Below, piece after piece: positions 31,535 through 39,869 of a stretch of DNA of 64,000 nucleotides; the first letter of the stretch is position 1; each line of letters starts with the position of its first letter. The notes under the pieces are model-generated. The model ran no database searches and had not been told where the DNA came from. It was given only the letters and a program-made list of their open reading frames with translations. The position numbers and the translations under genes are program-made. This DNA comes from an uncultured Collinsella sp. GTDB lineage: Bacteria; Actinomycetota; Coriobacteriia; Coriobacteriales; Coriobacteriaceae. The stretch covers positions 49,152-113,151 of the forward strand of contig UQNC01000001.1 in assembly GCA_900542175.1 (NCBI GenBank), given 5' to 3'.

Positions 31535-31569
31535 GACGATAATTGGATGAATATCATACCAATGTGGAA

Positions 31570-31662
31570 TTACTTCTTCCGGCGGTGGATCACGTTAATC
31601 GCATAGCCGACGAGCATGGCCAAGACGATGACGATAAAGCCAATCAGGGGGTTGTCGTTCAT
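31570..31662 (-). CDS. 30-residue single-helix membrane peptide
   Basis: MNDNPLIGFI, then VIVLAMLVGYAINVIHRRKK: a short polar start, one hydrophobic helix of about 20 residues and a basic end, which predicts an N-out/C-in orientation. AGGAGG lies just before the ATG. The start is 9 bases after the stop of the lipid kinase gene, and the operon terminator follows. It may modulate or anchor a membrane enzyme such as the kinase. Too short for ordinary gene calling; no homologue recalled. Confidence 0.7.
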   Translation of the reverse strand: MNDNPLIGFIVIVLAMLVGYAINVIHRRKK

Positions 31663-31671
31663 GGGGTCCTC

Positions 31672-32589
31672 CTATTTTCCGAGCGGGGAGAATTCGTCGA
31701 CGATGAGGTCGAGGCATTGCGGAAGCGCGCGGGCTCCAAAGACGCCCGAGTTGCTGGAGATGATCTCGCCATCGAACTGCATGCCCAGCGACGGCGTGCA
31801 GGTGATCTTGGCTTCCTTGGTCTGGATGATCTTGAACTGCGGACGGCCGAGCACCTTGCCGGCGGGGTCGAGCGCGGCGGTGATCACAGTGGGCAGGAGC
31901 TGGACGGTTTTTACGGGCTCGATGACCGCGATGTCGACCATGCCGTCGTTCATGCGGCAATCGGGGAACAGGTTGATATCGTTTTGAATGACCGAGGTGT
32001 TGCCGGCCATGCAGCAGATGCCATCGAGCTCCTCGACAATGCCGTCATGCTCAATCGTAAAATGCGCCACCGTGGGGTTGGGTGTGGCGAGCGCCGACAG
32101 GAAATAGGCGATCTCGCCGATGTCGTTTTTGGCGGGGGCGGCCTTCATCATGATCTCGGCGTCGAAGCCCGAGCCGGCGATGATGATAAAGCCGTGGCGC
32201 TTCTCGTTGCCGTTCTCGTCGAGCCAAAAGAGCTCGCCCATGTCCACTTTGACCGTGCGACCGGCGCGGCAAGCCTTGGCAAGCGCCGCTGCCTCGGGGG
32301 CATTACCGATGTTGTTAAAGAACAGGCAGGCTGTGCCGGAGGGGAAGACGAGCGTGGGGACACCGCACCCGCGCATTTGGTCGAGCACGTTGGAGACGGT
32401 GCCGTCGCCGCCCGAAACGACCACGCGATCAAACTCGCGCACGTCTGCCACGGCGTCCTCGGGTTCCATGCCATCGCCGATAAAGCGCATCACGACCTCG
32501 TCGCCGCCCTGCGCGAGGGCGTGCGTGAACGCGTAGATTTCATCTGAGCTGGGGCCCGATGCCGGGTTGTGGATGATAAGGCAGCGCAT
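31672..32589 (-). CDS. Diacylglycerol kinase family lipid kinase
   Basis: 305 aa, DagK/YegS fold. Nucleotide-binding motif VVVSGGDGTVSNVLDQM (GGDGT), upstream IIHNPASG, and later PSGTACLFFNN and SGFDAEIM. The family phosphorylates diacylglycerol or related lipids, returning them to phosphatidate for membrane synthesis. No membrane helices; it acts at the cytoplasmic face. Followed by a 30-residue membrane peptide in the same operon. Confidence 0.87.
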   Translation of the reverse strand: MRCLIIHNPASGPSSDEIYAFTHALAQGGDEVVMRFIGDGMEPEDAVADVREFDRVVVSGGDGTVSNVLDQMRGCGVPTLVFPSGTACLFFNNIGNAPEAAALAKACRAGRTVKVDMGELFWLDENGNEKRHGFIIIAGSGFDAEIMMKAAPAKNDIGEIAYFLSALATPNPTVAHFTIEHDGIVEELDGICCMAGNTSVIQNDINLFPDCRMNDGMVDIAVIEPVKTVQLLPTVITAALDPAGKVLGRPQFKIIQTKEAKITCTPSLGMQFDGEIISSNSGVFGARALPQCLDLIVDEFSPLGK

Positions 32590-32687
32590 ACTTACGTTCC
32601 CGTTCTGTGACTAACCGAGTATAGTTGTAAGGCAATGCCGATATCCTACCCGTGTTTTTCGGGCCTAACCTTATTCGATGGGTTGAT

Positions 32688-33821
32688 ATGTACATTTCCA
32701 CACATCAGGCTTTACTCGACTTCTGCCAGCGCGCCCGCGAGTTCGACGCGATTGCCGTCGATACCGAGTTTTTGCGCGAGCGCACGTTCCACCCGCGCCT
32801 GTGCCTGGTTCAGATTGCCACCCCTGCCGAGAGCGTCGCGGTCGATCCCCTGGTGATCGACGACCTGTCGCCGCTCGCTGAGCTTATGGCCGACGAGAGC
32901 GTGACTAAGGTCTTTCACGCTTGCTCGCAGGATATGGAGGTTATGCTCCATACCGTGGGCGTGCTGCCGCGTCCCATTTTTGACACGCAGGTGGCCGCCG
33001 CCTTTTTGGGCGAGCGCCAGCAGATTTCCTACGGCGCGCTCGTGCAGACGTTTTGCGGCGTCTCATTGCCCAAGACCGAGTCACTGACCGATTGGTCGCG
33101 CCGCCCGCTGACCGACAAACAGATCGAGTACGCGATCGATGACGTCAAGTACCTGATCGTCGCCTATACCGAGATGATGAGCCGCCTGCGTGAGCTGGGC
33201 CGCGTGGACTGGGTGCTCGACGAGTTGCGTCCGCTGGCCGACGAGTCACACTACCGCGCCGACCGCCATGAGGCATTCCGCAAGGTCAAGCGCATCAACT
33301 CCTGCAGCCGCCATCAGCTGGGCATTGCGCGCGAGCTTGCTGCTTGGCGCGAGGACCGCGCCGAGCGCCGCAACATCCCGCGCAAGTGGGTCATGTCCGA
33401 CGATACGCTGCTGGCCCTGGTTAAACGTAATCCCGTTCGTGTTGAGGAGTTCCGCAGCATTCGCGGTACCGACCAGCTGGGGGAGCGCGACGTGGACGGC
33501 GCGCTCATGGCCATTAAGCGCGGTGCGAGCTGCCCACACGATCGCCTGCCGCTCATGGTACGCGGGCACCGTCAGATTTCGCCGGAGTTGGAGAGTGTGA
33601 CGGACCTGATGTATGCGCTCATTCGACTGGTTGCCGAGCGCTCGGGCGTGGCGACCTCGGTCATTGCCTCGCGCGATGACCTGGCCGACTATATTGAGCA
33701 TCCCGAGCAGAGCCCCCTGCGCGAAGGCTGGCGCTTTGAGCTCGTGGGCTCGCGCCTGGACGATCTGCTCTCGGGCAACATGGGACTCACCGTGAAGGAC
33801 GGCAAAATCGAGCTTCTGTAG
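32688..33821 (+). CDS. rnd: Ribonuclease D
   Basis: 3'-5' exoribonuclease trimming tRNA precursors; 377 aa from 32688. The DEDD exonuclease residues are visible: IAVDTEFLRE (Asp, Glu), HACSQDMEVML (Asp), and YAIDDVKYLIVAYTEM (Asp/Tyr pattern). The domain after residue ~205 contains an HRDC-type helical bundle (RHQLGIARELAAWREDRAERRNIPRKWVMSDDTL). The start at 32688 (MYISTHQ) removes 12 residues lacking homology. Confidence 0.9.
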   Translation: MYISTHQALLDFCQRAREFDAIAVDTEFLRERTFHPRLCLVQIATPAESVAVDPLVIDDLSPLAELMADESVTKVFHACSQDMEVMLHTVGVLPRPIFDTQVAAAFLGERQQISYGALVQTFCGVSLPKTESLTDWSRRPLTDKQIEYAIDDVKYLIVAYTEMMSRLRELGRVDWVLDELRPLADESHYRADRHEAFRKVKRINSCSRHQLGIARELAAWREDRAERRNIPRKWVMSDDTLLALVKRNPVRVEEFRSIRGTDQLGERDVDGALMAIKRGASCPHDRLPLMVRGHRQISPELESVTDLMYALIRLVAERSGVATSVIASRDDLADYIEHPEQSPLREGWRFELVGSRLDDLLSGNMGLTVKDGKIELL

Positions 33822-33885
33822 GGAAGCCTAGTCGGCTGAGTGGGTAGAATGCCTCCAACGTGTAACTCGATTCGGAGGAATTCGC

Positions 33886-34590
33886 ATGCCTTATTACTAT
33901 GGATACGGCTTTGGCATTGACCCGCTGTACCTGCTGGTTGTTCTTGTCTGCACGGTGCTTGGCCTTGCCGCGCAGAGCTATATCAACTCGACGTACAGGA
34001 CGTGGTCCAAGGTGCGCTCGGACGGCGATACGGGTGCCACGGTCGCTCGCCGCATGCTCGACGCCAACGGTTGTAGTGCCGTGGGCATCAAGGGCGTTGC
34101 CGGCGAGCTCACCGATCATTACAACCCGCAGGACAACAACCTGTATCTGTCGGATGCCAACCGTTCGGGCGGGTCGGTCGCAAGCGTTGCCGTCGCCTGC
34201 CACGAGGCGGGCCATGCCGCCCAGCGTCAAAGTGGTTATGTCATGATGAAGGTACGTACCGCTTTGGTCCCCGTCGTCAACTTTACCCAAAACACCTGGA
34301 CGATCGTGCTGCTCATGGGCCTGTTCATGAACATCGCGGGGCTCACGACCCTCGCGCTGGTCTTCTTCTCGTTTAGCGTGTTGTTCCAGCTGGTTACGCT
34401 GCCGGTCGAGATCGATGCCAGTCGCCGCGCCGTGGCGTATATCGAGCAGTCGGGCATGAGTTCCAAGCAGGTCAACGGCGCCAAGAAGGTGCTGACGGCA
34501 GCCGCGCTTACCTATGTGGCCGCAGCGCTCACTTCGATCATTCAACTGCTCTACCTTATGGCTCGCTACAACAGAAATTCCAACCGATAA
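33886..34590 (+). CDS. Membrane zinc metallopeptidase, YugP family
   Basis: 234 aa. HEAGH zinc-binding motif (VACHEAGHAAQRQSGY) at about residues 105-109 lies between an N-terminal helix (LYLLVVLVCTVLGLAAQSY) and two or three further membrane helices (TIVLLMGLFMNIAGLT, LVFFSFSVLFQLV, AALTYVAAALTSIIQLLYLM). A second motif, EIDASRRAVAYI, supplies the third ligand in this family. Substrates unknown. Preceded by CGGAGGA; ends with a strong hairpin. Confidence 0.88.
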   Translation: MPYYYGYGFGIDPLYLLVVLVCTVLGLAAQSYINSTYRTWSKVRSDGDTGATVARRMLDANGCSAVGIKGVAGELTDHYNPQDNNLYLSDANRSGGSVASVAVACHEAGHAAQRQSGYVMMKVRTALVPVVNFTQNTWTIVLLMGLFMNIAGLTTLALVFFSFSVLFQLVTLPVEIDASRRAVAYIEQSGMSSKQVNGAKKVLTAAALTYVAAALTSIIQLLYLMARYNRNSNR

Positions 34591-34606
34591 CAAATAGGAC
34601 AGGCAG

Positions 34607-34636
34607 GCGCCGCGGGGATTCGTGTCCCCGCGGCGC
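34607..34636 (+). terminator. GC-rich hairpin between the YugP gene and xseA
   Basis: Perfect 12-bp stem GCGCCGCGGGGA/TCCCCGCGGCGC with a 6-nt loop; it is followed by a TACTAT that may be the xseA -10 box. Confidence 0.6.
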
Positions 34637-34705
34637 TGTACTATGTGTTGGACTTGAATTTGCGCAGGGCCGGAGCCCTTGTGCACGATGACGAAAGGAG
34701 GCTGC

Positions 34706-36157
34706 GTGGCAGGCTGGAATCTAACCGGCAATGCCGTTTCCGCCGAGTTCGACGGTTCGGATGAGCAGAAGCGCAAGGAGCTCAGCGTGAGCCAGGCGGT
34801 AGAGATCGCTGCCGGTGCGCTCGATGCCATTCCGCAGCTGAGCGTCCTGGGCGAGGTCACGGGCTTCCGTGGCCCCAATGCCCGAAGCGGCCACTGCTAC
34901 TTCCAGATTAAGGACGACTCGGCGGCCGTTGACTGCATCATCTGGAAGGGCGCCTACCTTAAGCGCACCTTCGACTTGCGCGACGGCATGCAGGTGAGCT
35001 TTAAGGGCAGCTTCAATCTCTACAAGCCTACGGGTCGCATGAGCTTCGTCGCCCGCTCGTTCTCGCTGGCGGGGGAGGGCCTGCTGCGTCAACAAGTGGC
35101 GCAACTGGCCGAAAAGCTCCGCCGCGAGGGCCTGATGGACGAAGCGCGCAAGCGCCGTATCCCGGTGTTCTGCTCACGCGTGGCGGTCGTCACCTCGCTT
35201 TCTGGCGCCGTGATCGACGACGTCAAGCGTACGCTGCGCCGTCGCAACCCGCTCGTCGAGCTTGTCTGCGTGGGCGCAAAGGTCCAGGGCGAGGGTGCGC
35301 CGGCAGAGCTTATTGAAGGCTTGCGCCGCGCCGCTGCCATTACGCCGGCGCCCGATTGCATTTTGCTTGTGCGTGGCGGCGGTTCCTTCGAGGACCTCAT
35401 GACCTTTAACGACGAGGAGCTTGCCCGTGCGGTGGCGGCTTGCCCCGTGCCCGTGGTGACCGGCATTGGCCATGAGCCCGATACCTCGATTTGCGACATG
35501 GTGAGCGACCGTCGCGCCTCCACGCCAACGGCAGCGGCAGAATCGGTGGCGCCGGCTATGACGGAGTTGGCCGACGTGCTCGAGACGCGCCATCAACGTC
35601 TGGGTGCCGCGATGGCTTCGATGATCGGGTCGGATCAGGTCGATCTGGAAATGCTCGACCAGCGCGGTCGTCGTGCCTGGGACACCTATACGGCTCGTTT
35701 GGGCGATGCGCTCGATGCAGCCGCGTGCCGCCCGTGCCTCAATGACCCAACGTTTATGGTCGAGCGTCGCGAGTCTGAGCTTGCCCTGACGGCCGATCGA
35801 CTGTCGGGCGCCATAACGCGTTCGGTTGGGGCCTTCCGCTCCAACTTTGAGCGTCTGCCCGAGCGCTTGATCGCAAGCACCTCAGGGCTCGATGGCAAGC
35901 GCCATGCGCTCATGCTCGCAAGCTCCCGTCTGGAGCATCAGGGACGTACGATGCTCAGCAAACCCGCGTTCGACCTAGGCCGTGCGGCAGCCTCGCTCGA
36001 TGCCCTGTCGCCGCTCAAGGTGCTTGCCCGCGGCTATTCCATCGCGTACAGCGATGATGGCGTGGCTACGAGTGCCAAGACCTTTAAGCCCGGCGACGCC
36101 ATTCGTGTGCGCATGGCAGACGGCAACGTGGCGGCAACGGTCGATACGGTCGAGTAA
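34706..36157 (+). CDS. xseA: Exodeoxyribonuclease VII large subunit
   Basis: Nuclease subunit degrading single-stranded DNA in both directions; works with XseB. 483 aa from the GTG at 34706. N-terminal OB-fold (SVLGEVTGFRGPNARSGHCY, FQIKDDSAAVDCIIWKG), central catalytic domain with RGGGSFEDLMTFNDEEL, and GHEPDTSICDMVSDRRASTP. The C-terminal coiled region is followed by LKVLARGYSIAY. The GTG start is chosen because AAAGGAGG lies 4 bases before it; an ATG at 34688 overlaps that site. Operon with xseB. Confidence 0.93.
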   Translation: MAGWNLTGNAVSAEFDGSDEQKRKELSVSQAVEIAAGALDAIPQLSVLGEVTGFRGPNARSGHCYFQIKDDSAAVDCIIWKGAYLKRTFDLRDGMQVSFKGSFNLYKPTGRMSFVARSFSLAGEGLLRQQVAQLAEKLRREGLMDEARKRRIPVFCSRVAVVTSLSGAVIDDVKRTLRRRNPLVELVCVGAKVQGEGAPAELIEGLRRAAAITPAPDCILLVRGGGSFEDLMTFNDEELARAVAACPVPVVTGIGHEPDTSICDMVSDRRASTPTAAAESVAPAMTELADVLETRHQRLGAAMASMIGSDQVDLEMLDQRGRRAWDTYTARLGDALDAAACRPCLNDPTFMVERRESELALTADRLSGAITRSVGAFRSNFERLPERLIASTSGLDGKRHALMLASSRLEHQGRTMLSKPAFDLGRAAASLDALSPLKVLARGYSIAYSDDGVATSAKTFKPGDAIRVRMADGNVAATVDTVE

Positions 36158-36199
36158 GCCGCGTTTCATAGCGATAAACCTTTAGGAAAGGAAACAGAT

Positions 36200-36466
36200 A
36201 TGGCAGAGAAGACCCCGGTCGAGCAGCTTACGTACAAGCAGGCCTCGCAGGAACTGGAGCTCATCATCCGCAGCCTGGAGTCGGGCGATATGGAGCTCGA
36301 GGAGTCGCTCGAGAGCTATACCCGCGGCGTCGAGCTCCTCAAGAGCCTGCGTACCCGCCTGGCCGATGCCGAGCAGAAGGTCTCGGTGCTCCTTAAGGAC
36401 GTCGACGGCAACGACGTGCTCGCCGACGGCGAAGCCGCCAACACGGACGACAACCTCTCGTTCTAA
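36200..36466 (+). CDS. xseB: Exodeoxyribonuclease VII small subunit
   Basis: 88 aa. Helical hairpin typical of XseB: LTYKQASQELELIIRSLESGDMELEESLESYTRGVELLKSL. Several copies bind each XseA. An acidic C-terminal tail of about 20 residues extends beyond the usual core. AGGAAAGG precedes the start. 42 bases after xseA, same operon. Confidence 0.93.
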   Translation: MAEKTPVEQLTYKQASQELELIIRSLESGDMELEESLESYTRGVELLKSLRTRLADAEQKVSVLLKDVDGNDVLADGEAANTDDNLSF

Positions 36467-36515
36467 CCATCCCGGCCAAATATAATTACCTTGGTCTGTA
36501 AGAAAGGAACCAGCT

Positions 36516-36851
36516 ATGTGTGATTGCATCTTCTGCAAAATTGCCAACCACGAGATCCCTTCGACCGTTGTTTACGAGGACGACCAAGTCATCGCGTTCG
36601 ACGACCTCAATCCCCAGGCGCCGGTCCACACGCTCGTGATCCCCAAGAAGCACTACAGTGACATCGCCGACAACGTGCCGGCCGAGACCATGGGCGCCAT
36701 GGCTCACGCCATCCAGGAGGTCGCCAAGGCCAAGGGCTTGGAGGACGGTTTCCGCGTCATCTCCAACAAGGGCGTCAACGCCGGCCAGACCGTCATGCAC
36801 TTCCACATGCACGTCCTCGGCGGCAAGAACCTGGGCGAGAACCTCATCTGA
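36516..36851 (+). CDS. HIT family nucleotide-binding protein (HinT-like)
   Basis: 111 aa. Histidine-triad motif HFHMHVLGGK near the C-terminus; N-terminal CDCIFCKIANHEIPSTVVYEDD and LNPQAPVHTLVIPKKHY are standard. The family hydrolyses adenosine phosphoramidates. Its length is that of HinT. AAAGGA-type ribosome-binding site. Confidence 0.92.
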   Translation: MCDCIFCKIANHEIPSTVVYEDDQVIAFDDLNPQAPVHTLVIPKKHYSDIADNVPAETMGAMAHAIQEVAKAKGLEDGFRVISNKGVNAGQTVMHFHMHVLGGKNLGENLI

Positions 36852-36911
36852 GGGCGCCTCTTCCGTGCAGTGAAACGGAAGCTCAGGCATCGATAACTTA
36901 TATATCAACGC

Positions 36912-36945
36912 AATAAACCCGAGCGCGAGGGCGTTTGGGTTTATT
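36912..36945 (+). terminator. Hairpin between the HIT gene and ackA
   Basis: AATAAACCC/GGGTTTATT with a 16-nt loop containing further G+C-rich sequence. Confidence 0.55.
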
Positions 36946-36998
36946 ATTGAAGCGTATGTAACCTGGCGGCGCCACACCGCCTGTTAGTAGGGAGACAC

Positions 36999-38177
36999 AT
37001 GAACGTTCTGGTCGTCAACGCAGGATCTTCGACCCTTAAGTATCAGGTCATCGATACCAAGTCCCACAAGGTGTCCGCAAAGGGCTCCTGCGAGCGCGTC
37101 TGCTTTACCGGCGGTACCTTCACCCACGCTGCCAACGGTTCCAAGAAGGTGACCGAGAACATCGAGTTCCCCGACCACAAGGTCGCCATCGAGGTCGTCC
37201 TGAAGGACCTCGAGGCCAACGGCGTCAAGATCGAGGGCATCGGCCACCGTATCGTTCAGGGCGGTTGGTACTTCGGCGATTCCTCCCTCGTCGACGAGGA
37301 CGTCCTCGCCAAGATCCGCGAGGTCGCTCCGCTCGCCCCGCTGCACAACAACCCCGAGGCCAACGTTATCGAGTACTGCCTCGAGCAGTATCCCGACCTG
37401 CCCAACGTCACGGTCTATGACACCGCTTTCCACTTCAATATGCCCGAGGTCGGCAAGACCTACGCCCTGCCCAAGGACGTCTGCGACAAGCTGCACATCC
37501 GTAAGTACGGCGCCCACGGCACCAGCTACCGCTACATCTCCAAGAAGGTTGCCGAGATGACCAACGGCGAGGCCCGCAAGGTCGTCGTGTGCCACATCGG
37601 TTCCGGTGCCTCCCTGTGCGCCATCGAGGACGGTAAGTGCATGGACACCACCATGGGCTTGACGCCGCTCGACGGTGTCATGATGGGCACCCGCTGCGGT
37701 TCCATCGACCCTGCTACCGTGTGCTACCTGCAGCGCGAAGGCGGCTACACCTTCGACGAGGTCGACGAGATGATGAACAAGAAGTCCGGCCTTTTGGCTG
37801 TGACCGGCGGCAAGACCAACGACTGCCGCAACGTTGAGGAGCTCGCCGCTGCCGGCGACCCCGAGGCTCAGCTCGCCTTCGATATGTTCGTCTACAAGAT
37901 TGCCGCCAAGGCCGCCGAGATGGCCACTTCTATGTGCGGCATGGACACCCTGGTCTTTACCGCCGGCATCGGCGAGCACGCTCCCGCTGTCCGCGCTGGC
38001 GTGGCCGACCGTCTGGCCTTTATGGGCGTCAAGATGGACCATGCCCGTAACGCCCTGCGTGGCGACGGCGCTTGGTGCCTGTCTGCCAAGGATTCCAAGG
38101 TTAAGATCTTCGTCATCCCCACGGACGAGGAGTTCATGATCGCTTCCGACGTCGAGCGCATCGTCAGCGGTAAGTAA
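36999..38177 (+). CDS. ackA: Acetate kinase, copy 1
   Basis: Acetyl phosphate + ADP to acetate + ATP, the substrate-level ATP step of acetate fermentation. 392 aa. N-terminal VVNAGSSTLKYQ, the second family signature GIGHRIVQGGWYF, active-site AHGTSYRYIS, and GIGEHAPAVRAG near the end. Codon use is strongly biased to C-ending codons, suggesting high expression. A second, diverged ackA follows 164 bases downstream, and pta faces it. Confidence 0.95.
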   Translation: MNVLVVNAGSSTLKYQVIDTKSHKVSAKGSCERVCFTGGTFTHAANGSKKVTENIEFPDHKVAIEVVLKDLEANGVKIEGIGHRIVQGGWYFGDSSLVDEDVLAKIREVAPLAPLHNNPEANVIEYCLEQYPDLPNVTVYDTAFHFNMPEVGKTYALPKDVCDKLHIRKYGAHGTSYRYISKKVAEMTNGEARKVVVCHIGSGASLCAIEDGKCMDTTMGLTPLDGVMMGTRCGSIDPATVCYLQREGGYTFDEVDEMMNKKSGLLAVTGGKTNDCRNVEELAAAGDPEAQLAFDMFVYKIAAKAAEMATSMCGMDTLVFTAGIGEHAPAVRAGVADRLAFMGVKMDHARNALRGDGAWCLSAKDSKVKIFVIPTDEEFMIASDVERIVSGK

Positions 38178-38189
38178 TTGATGCAAGGG

Positions 38190-38228
38190 GAGGGGACTGG
38201 ATGGCCTTGCGCCGTTCAGCCCCCTTTT
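38190..38228 (+). terminator. Probable terminator after ackA copy 1
   Basis: AGGGGACTG/CAGCCCCCT imperfect stem followed by TTTT. Confidence 0.5.
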
Positions 38229-38341
38229 ATGCTCTTTGGGCGAAGAGCTTAATAGATATTTATTGAATTCTGATAACTTCTTATTAAAGGTACGGCCGCC
38301 TTATAGGTTTGCCGACCGTACTGTAATCACGAAGGAGTCTC

Positions 38342-39520
38342 ATGAACGTACTTGTTGTCAACGCCGGCAGCTCGAGCCTTAAATATCAGCTTTTGGATAC
38401 CGATACCCGCGAGGTTTTCGCCAAGGGCAACTGCGAGCGTATCGGATCGGAGATGGGCATCTTTGGTCACTCCGAGAACGGTGGCACCAAGCAGACCGAG
38501 GAGGTTCCCTTCCCCGATCATCGCTCTGCTATCGCTCGCGTGCTCGAGGAGCTCGAGAAGACCGACTTTACGATCGATGGCATTGGGCATCGCATCGTTC
38601 AGGGCGGTTGGCACTTCGATGATTCCGCGGTCGTCGACGATGAGGTCATGGCTAAGATCCTTGAGGTGGCCCCGCTCGCCCCGCTGCACAATTACGGCGA
38701 GGCCGCGGCAATCGAATATTGCCGCGAGAAGTATCCGGAGCTGCCCAACGTGGCCGTCTTCGACACCTCGTTCCACATGACCATGCCCGAGGTCGCCTAC
38801 ACCTACGCTCTGCCCAAGGACGTGTGCGACAAGTACCACGTGCGCAAGTACGGCGCGCACGGTACGAGCCACCGTTACGAGTGGATGATGGCCAAGGAGA
38901 TCCTGGGCTCGCGCTGCCATCGCCTGCTTTCGTGCCATCTGGGCAACGGAGCCTCGCTTGCCGCCATCGAGGACGGTGTGTGCCGCGACACCACGATGGG
39001 CCTCACGCCGCTCGACGGCTTGATGATGGGCACCCGTTGCGGTTCCATCGACCCGGCCACCGTGTGTTATCTGCAGCGCGAGGGCGGCTACAGTTACCAG
39101 GAAGTCGATGACATGATGAACAAGCAGTCCGGTCTGCTTGCCATCTCGGGCATCTCCAACGACGCCCGCGACATCCGTACGCGCGCCTCCGAAGGCGACG
39201 AGCGCTGCCTGCTCGCCTTCGATATGTTCGCCTACAAGGCCATGCAGCAGGCCGGTTCCATGATCGCTTCCATGGCGGGCGTGGATACCATCACCTTTAC
39301 CGCTGGCATCGGCGAGAACGACTGGTCGATCCGCAAGGCCTTCTGCGACTGCTTTGAGTGGCTGGGCGTGCGCATCGATAACAACAAGAACCGCGAGGCC
39401 GTGGGCAACGGCCCGCAGGTCATCAGCGCCGCCGGCTCTTCCGTCACGGTTATGGTCATCCCCACCGACGAGGAATACATGATCGCCCACGACGTCGAGC
39501 GTCTGACCAAGAACAACTAA
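38342..39520 (+). CDS. ackA: Acetate kinase, copy 2
   Basis: 392 aa, the same length as the first copy and aligned throughout, but diverged at many positions. Signatures: VVNAGSSSLKYQ, GIGHRIVQGGWHF, AHGTSHRYEW, GIGENDWSIRK. It has its own AT-rich 160-base upstream region and an AAGGAG ribosome-binding site, so it may be regulated separately. Both copies keep the catalytic motifs. A related kinase specificity (propionate/butyrate) cannot be excluded for one of them. Confidence 0.93.
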   Translation: MNVLVVNAGSSSLKYQLLDTDTREVFAKGNCERIGSEMGIFGHSENGGTKQTEEVPFPDHRSAIARVLEELEKTDFTIDGIGHRIVQGGWHFDDSAVVDDEVMAKILEVAPLAPLHNYGEAAAIEYCREKYPELPNVAVFDTSFHMTMPEVAYTYALPKDVCDKYHVRKYGAHGTSHRYEWMMAKEILGSRCHRLLSCHLGNGASLAAIEDGVCRDTTMGLTPLDGLMMGTRCGSIDPATVCYLQREGGYSYQEVDDMMNKQSGLLAISGISNDARDIRTRASEGDERCLLAFDMFAYKAMQQAGSMIASMAGVDTITFTAGIGENDWSIRKAFCDCFEWLGVRIDNNKNREAVGNGPQVISAAGSSVTVMVIPTDEEYMIAHDVERLTKNN

Positions 39521-39546
39521 CGCGCGCATTTGCAAGTAAACGACAG

Positions 39547-39578
39547 GCCTCCAGAGCAACAGCTCCGGAGGCTTTTTT
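39547..39578 (+). terminator. Intrinsic terminator of ackA copy 2
   Basis: GCCTCCAGAGC/GCTCCGGAGGC with a 4-nt loop and six T. Confidence 0.85.
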
Positions 39579-39727
39579 ACTAGTAGGCGGAAATTCCAGT
39601 CCCAAAGTGATCGTCACCAGCAACGCCAGCTCTTTCAGCAACGACACCCATTCGTTCAGGATTCTCAGCCCCAGCTCGTAGCCAAGCCGCCGTCCACTCC
39701 AGATACCCTGACTGCCACGTGGCGGCA

Positions 39728-39854
39728 GGGGCCCTACAGGGTAAAGCTCTGAAAACTTTCCGCAGGACGCATGAAACCCCCGCCGCACGAAGTGCGCAGC
39801 GGGGGTTTCATGCATGTCCGAGGACGTTTTCAGAGCTTTACCCTGTAGGGCCCC
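39728..39854 (-). ncRNA. Family 2 long-stem 3'-UTR element, copy after pta
   Basis: Minus strand, 15 bases after the pta stop. Perfect 29-bp outer stem (39854-39826 with 39756-39728). Internal: GTCCTCGGACATG, a 15-bp hairpin (GCATGAAACCCCCGC and its complement) with its own inner stem, then GCGTCCTGCGGAAAG. The short internal sequences GTCCT and TGCGGAA recur in two other elements near 43.4 and 43.6 kb, whose stems are unrelated in sequence. No T-run follows. Confidence 0.7.
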
Positions 39855-39869
39855 GAGGGGATAAGTCCG

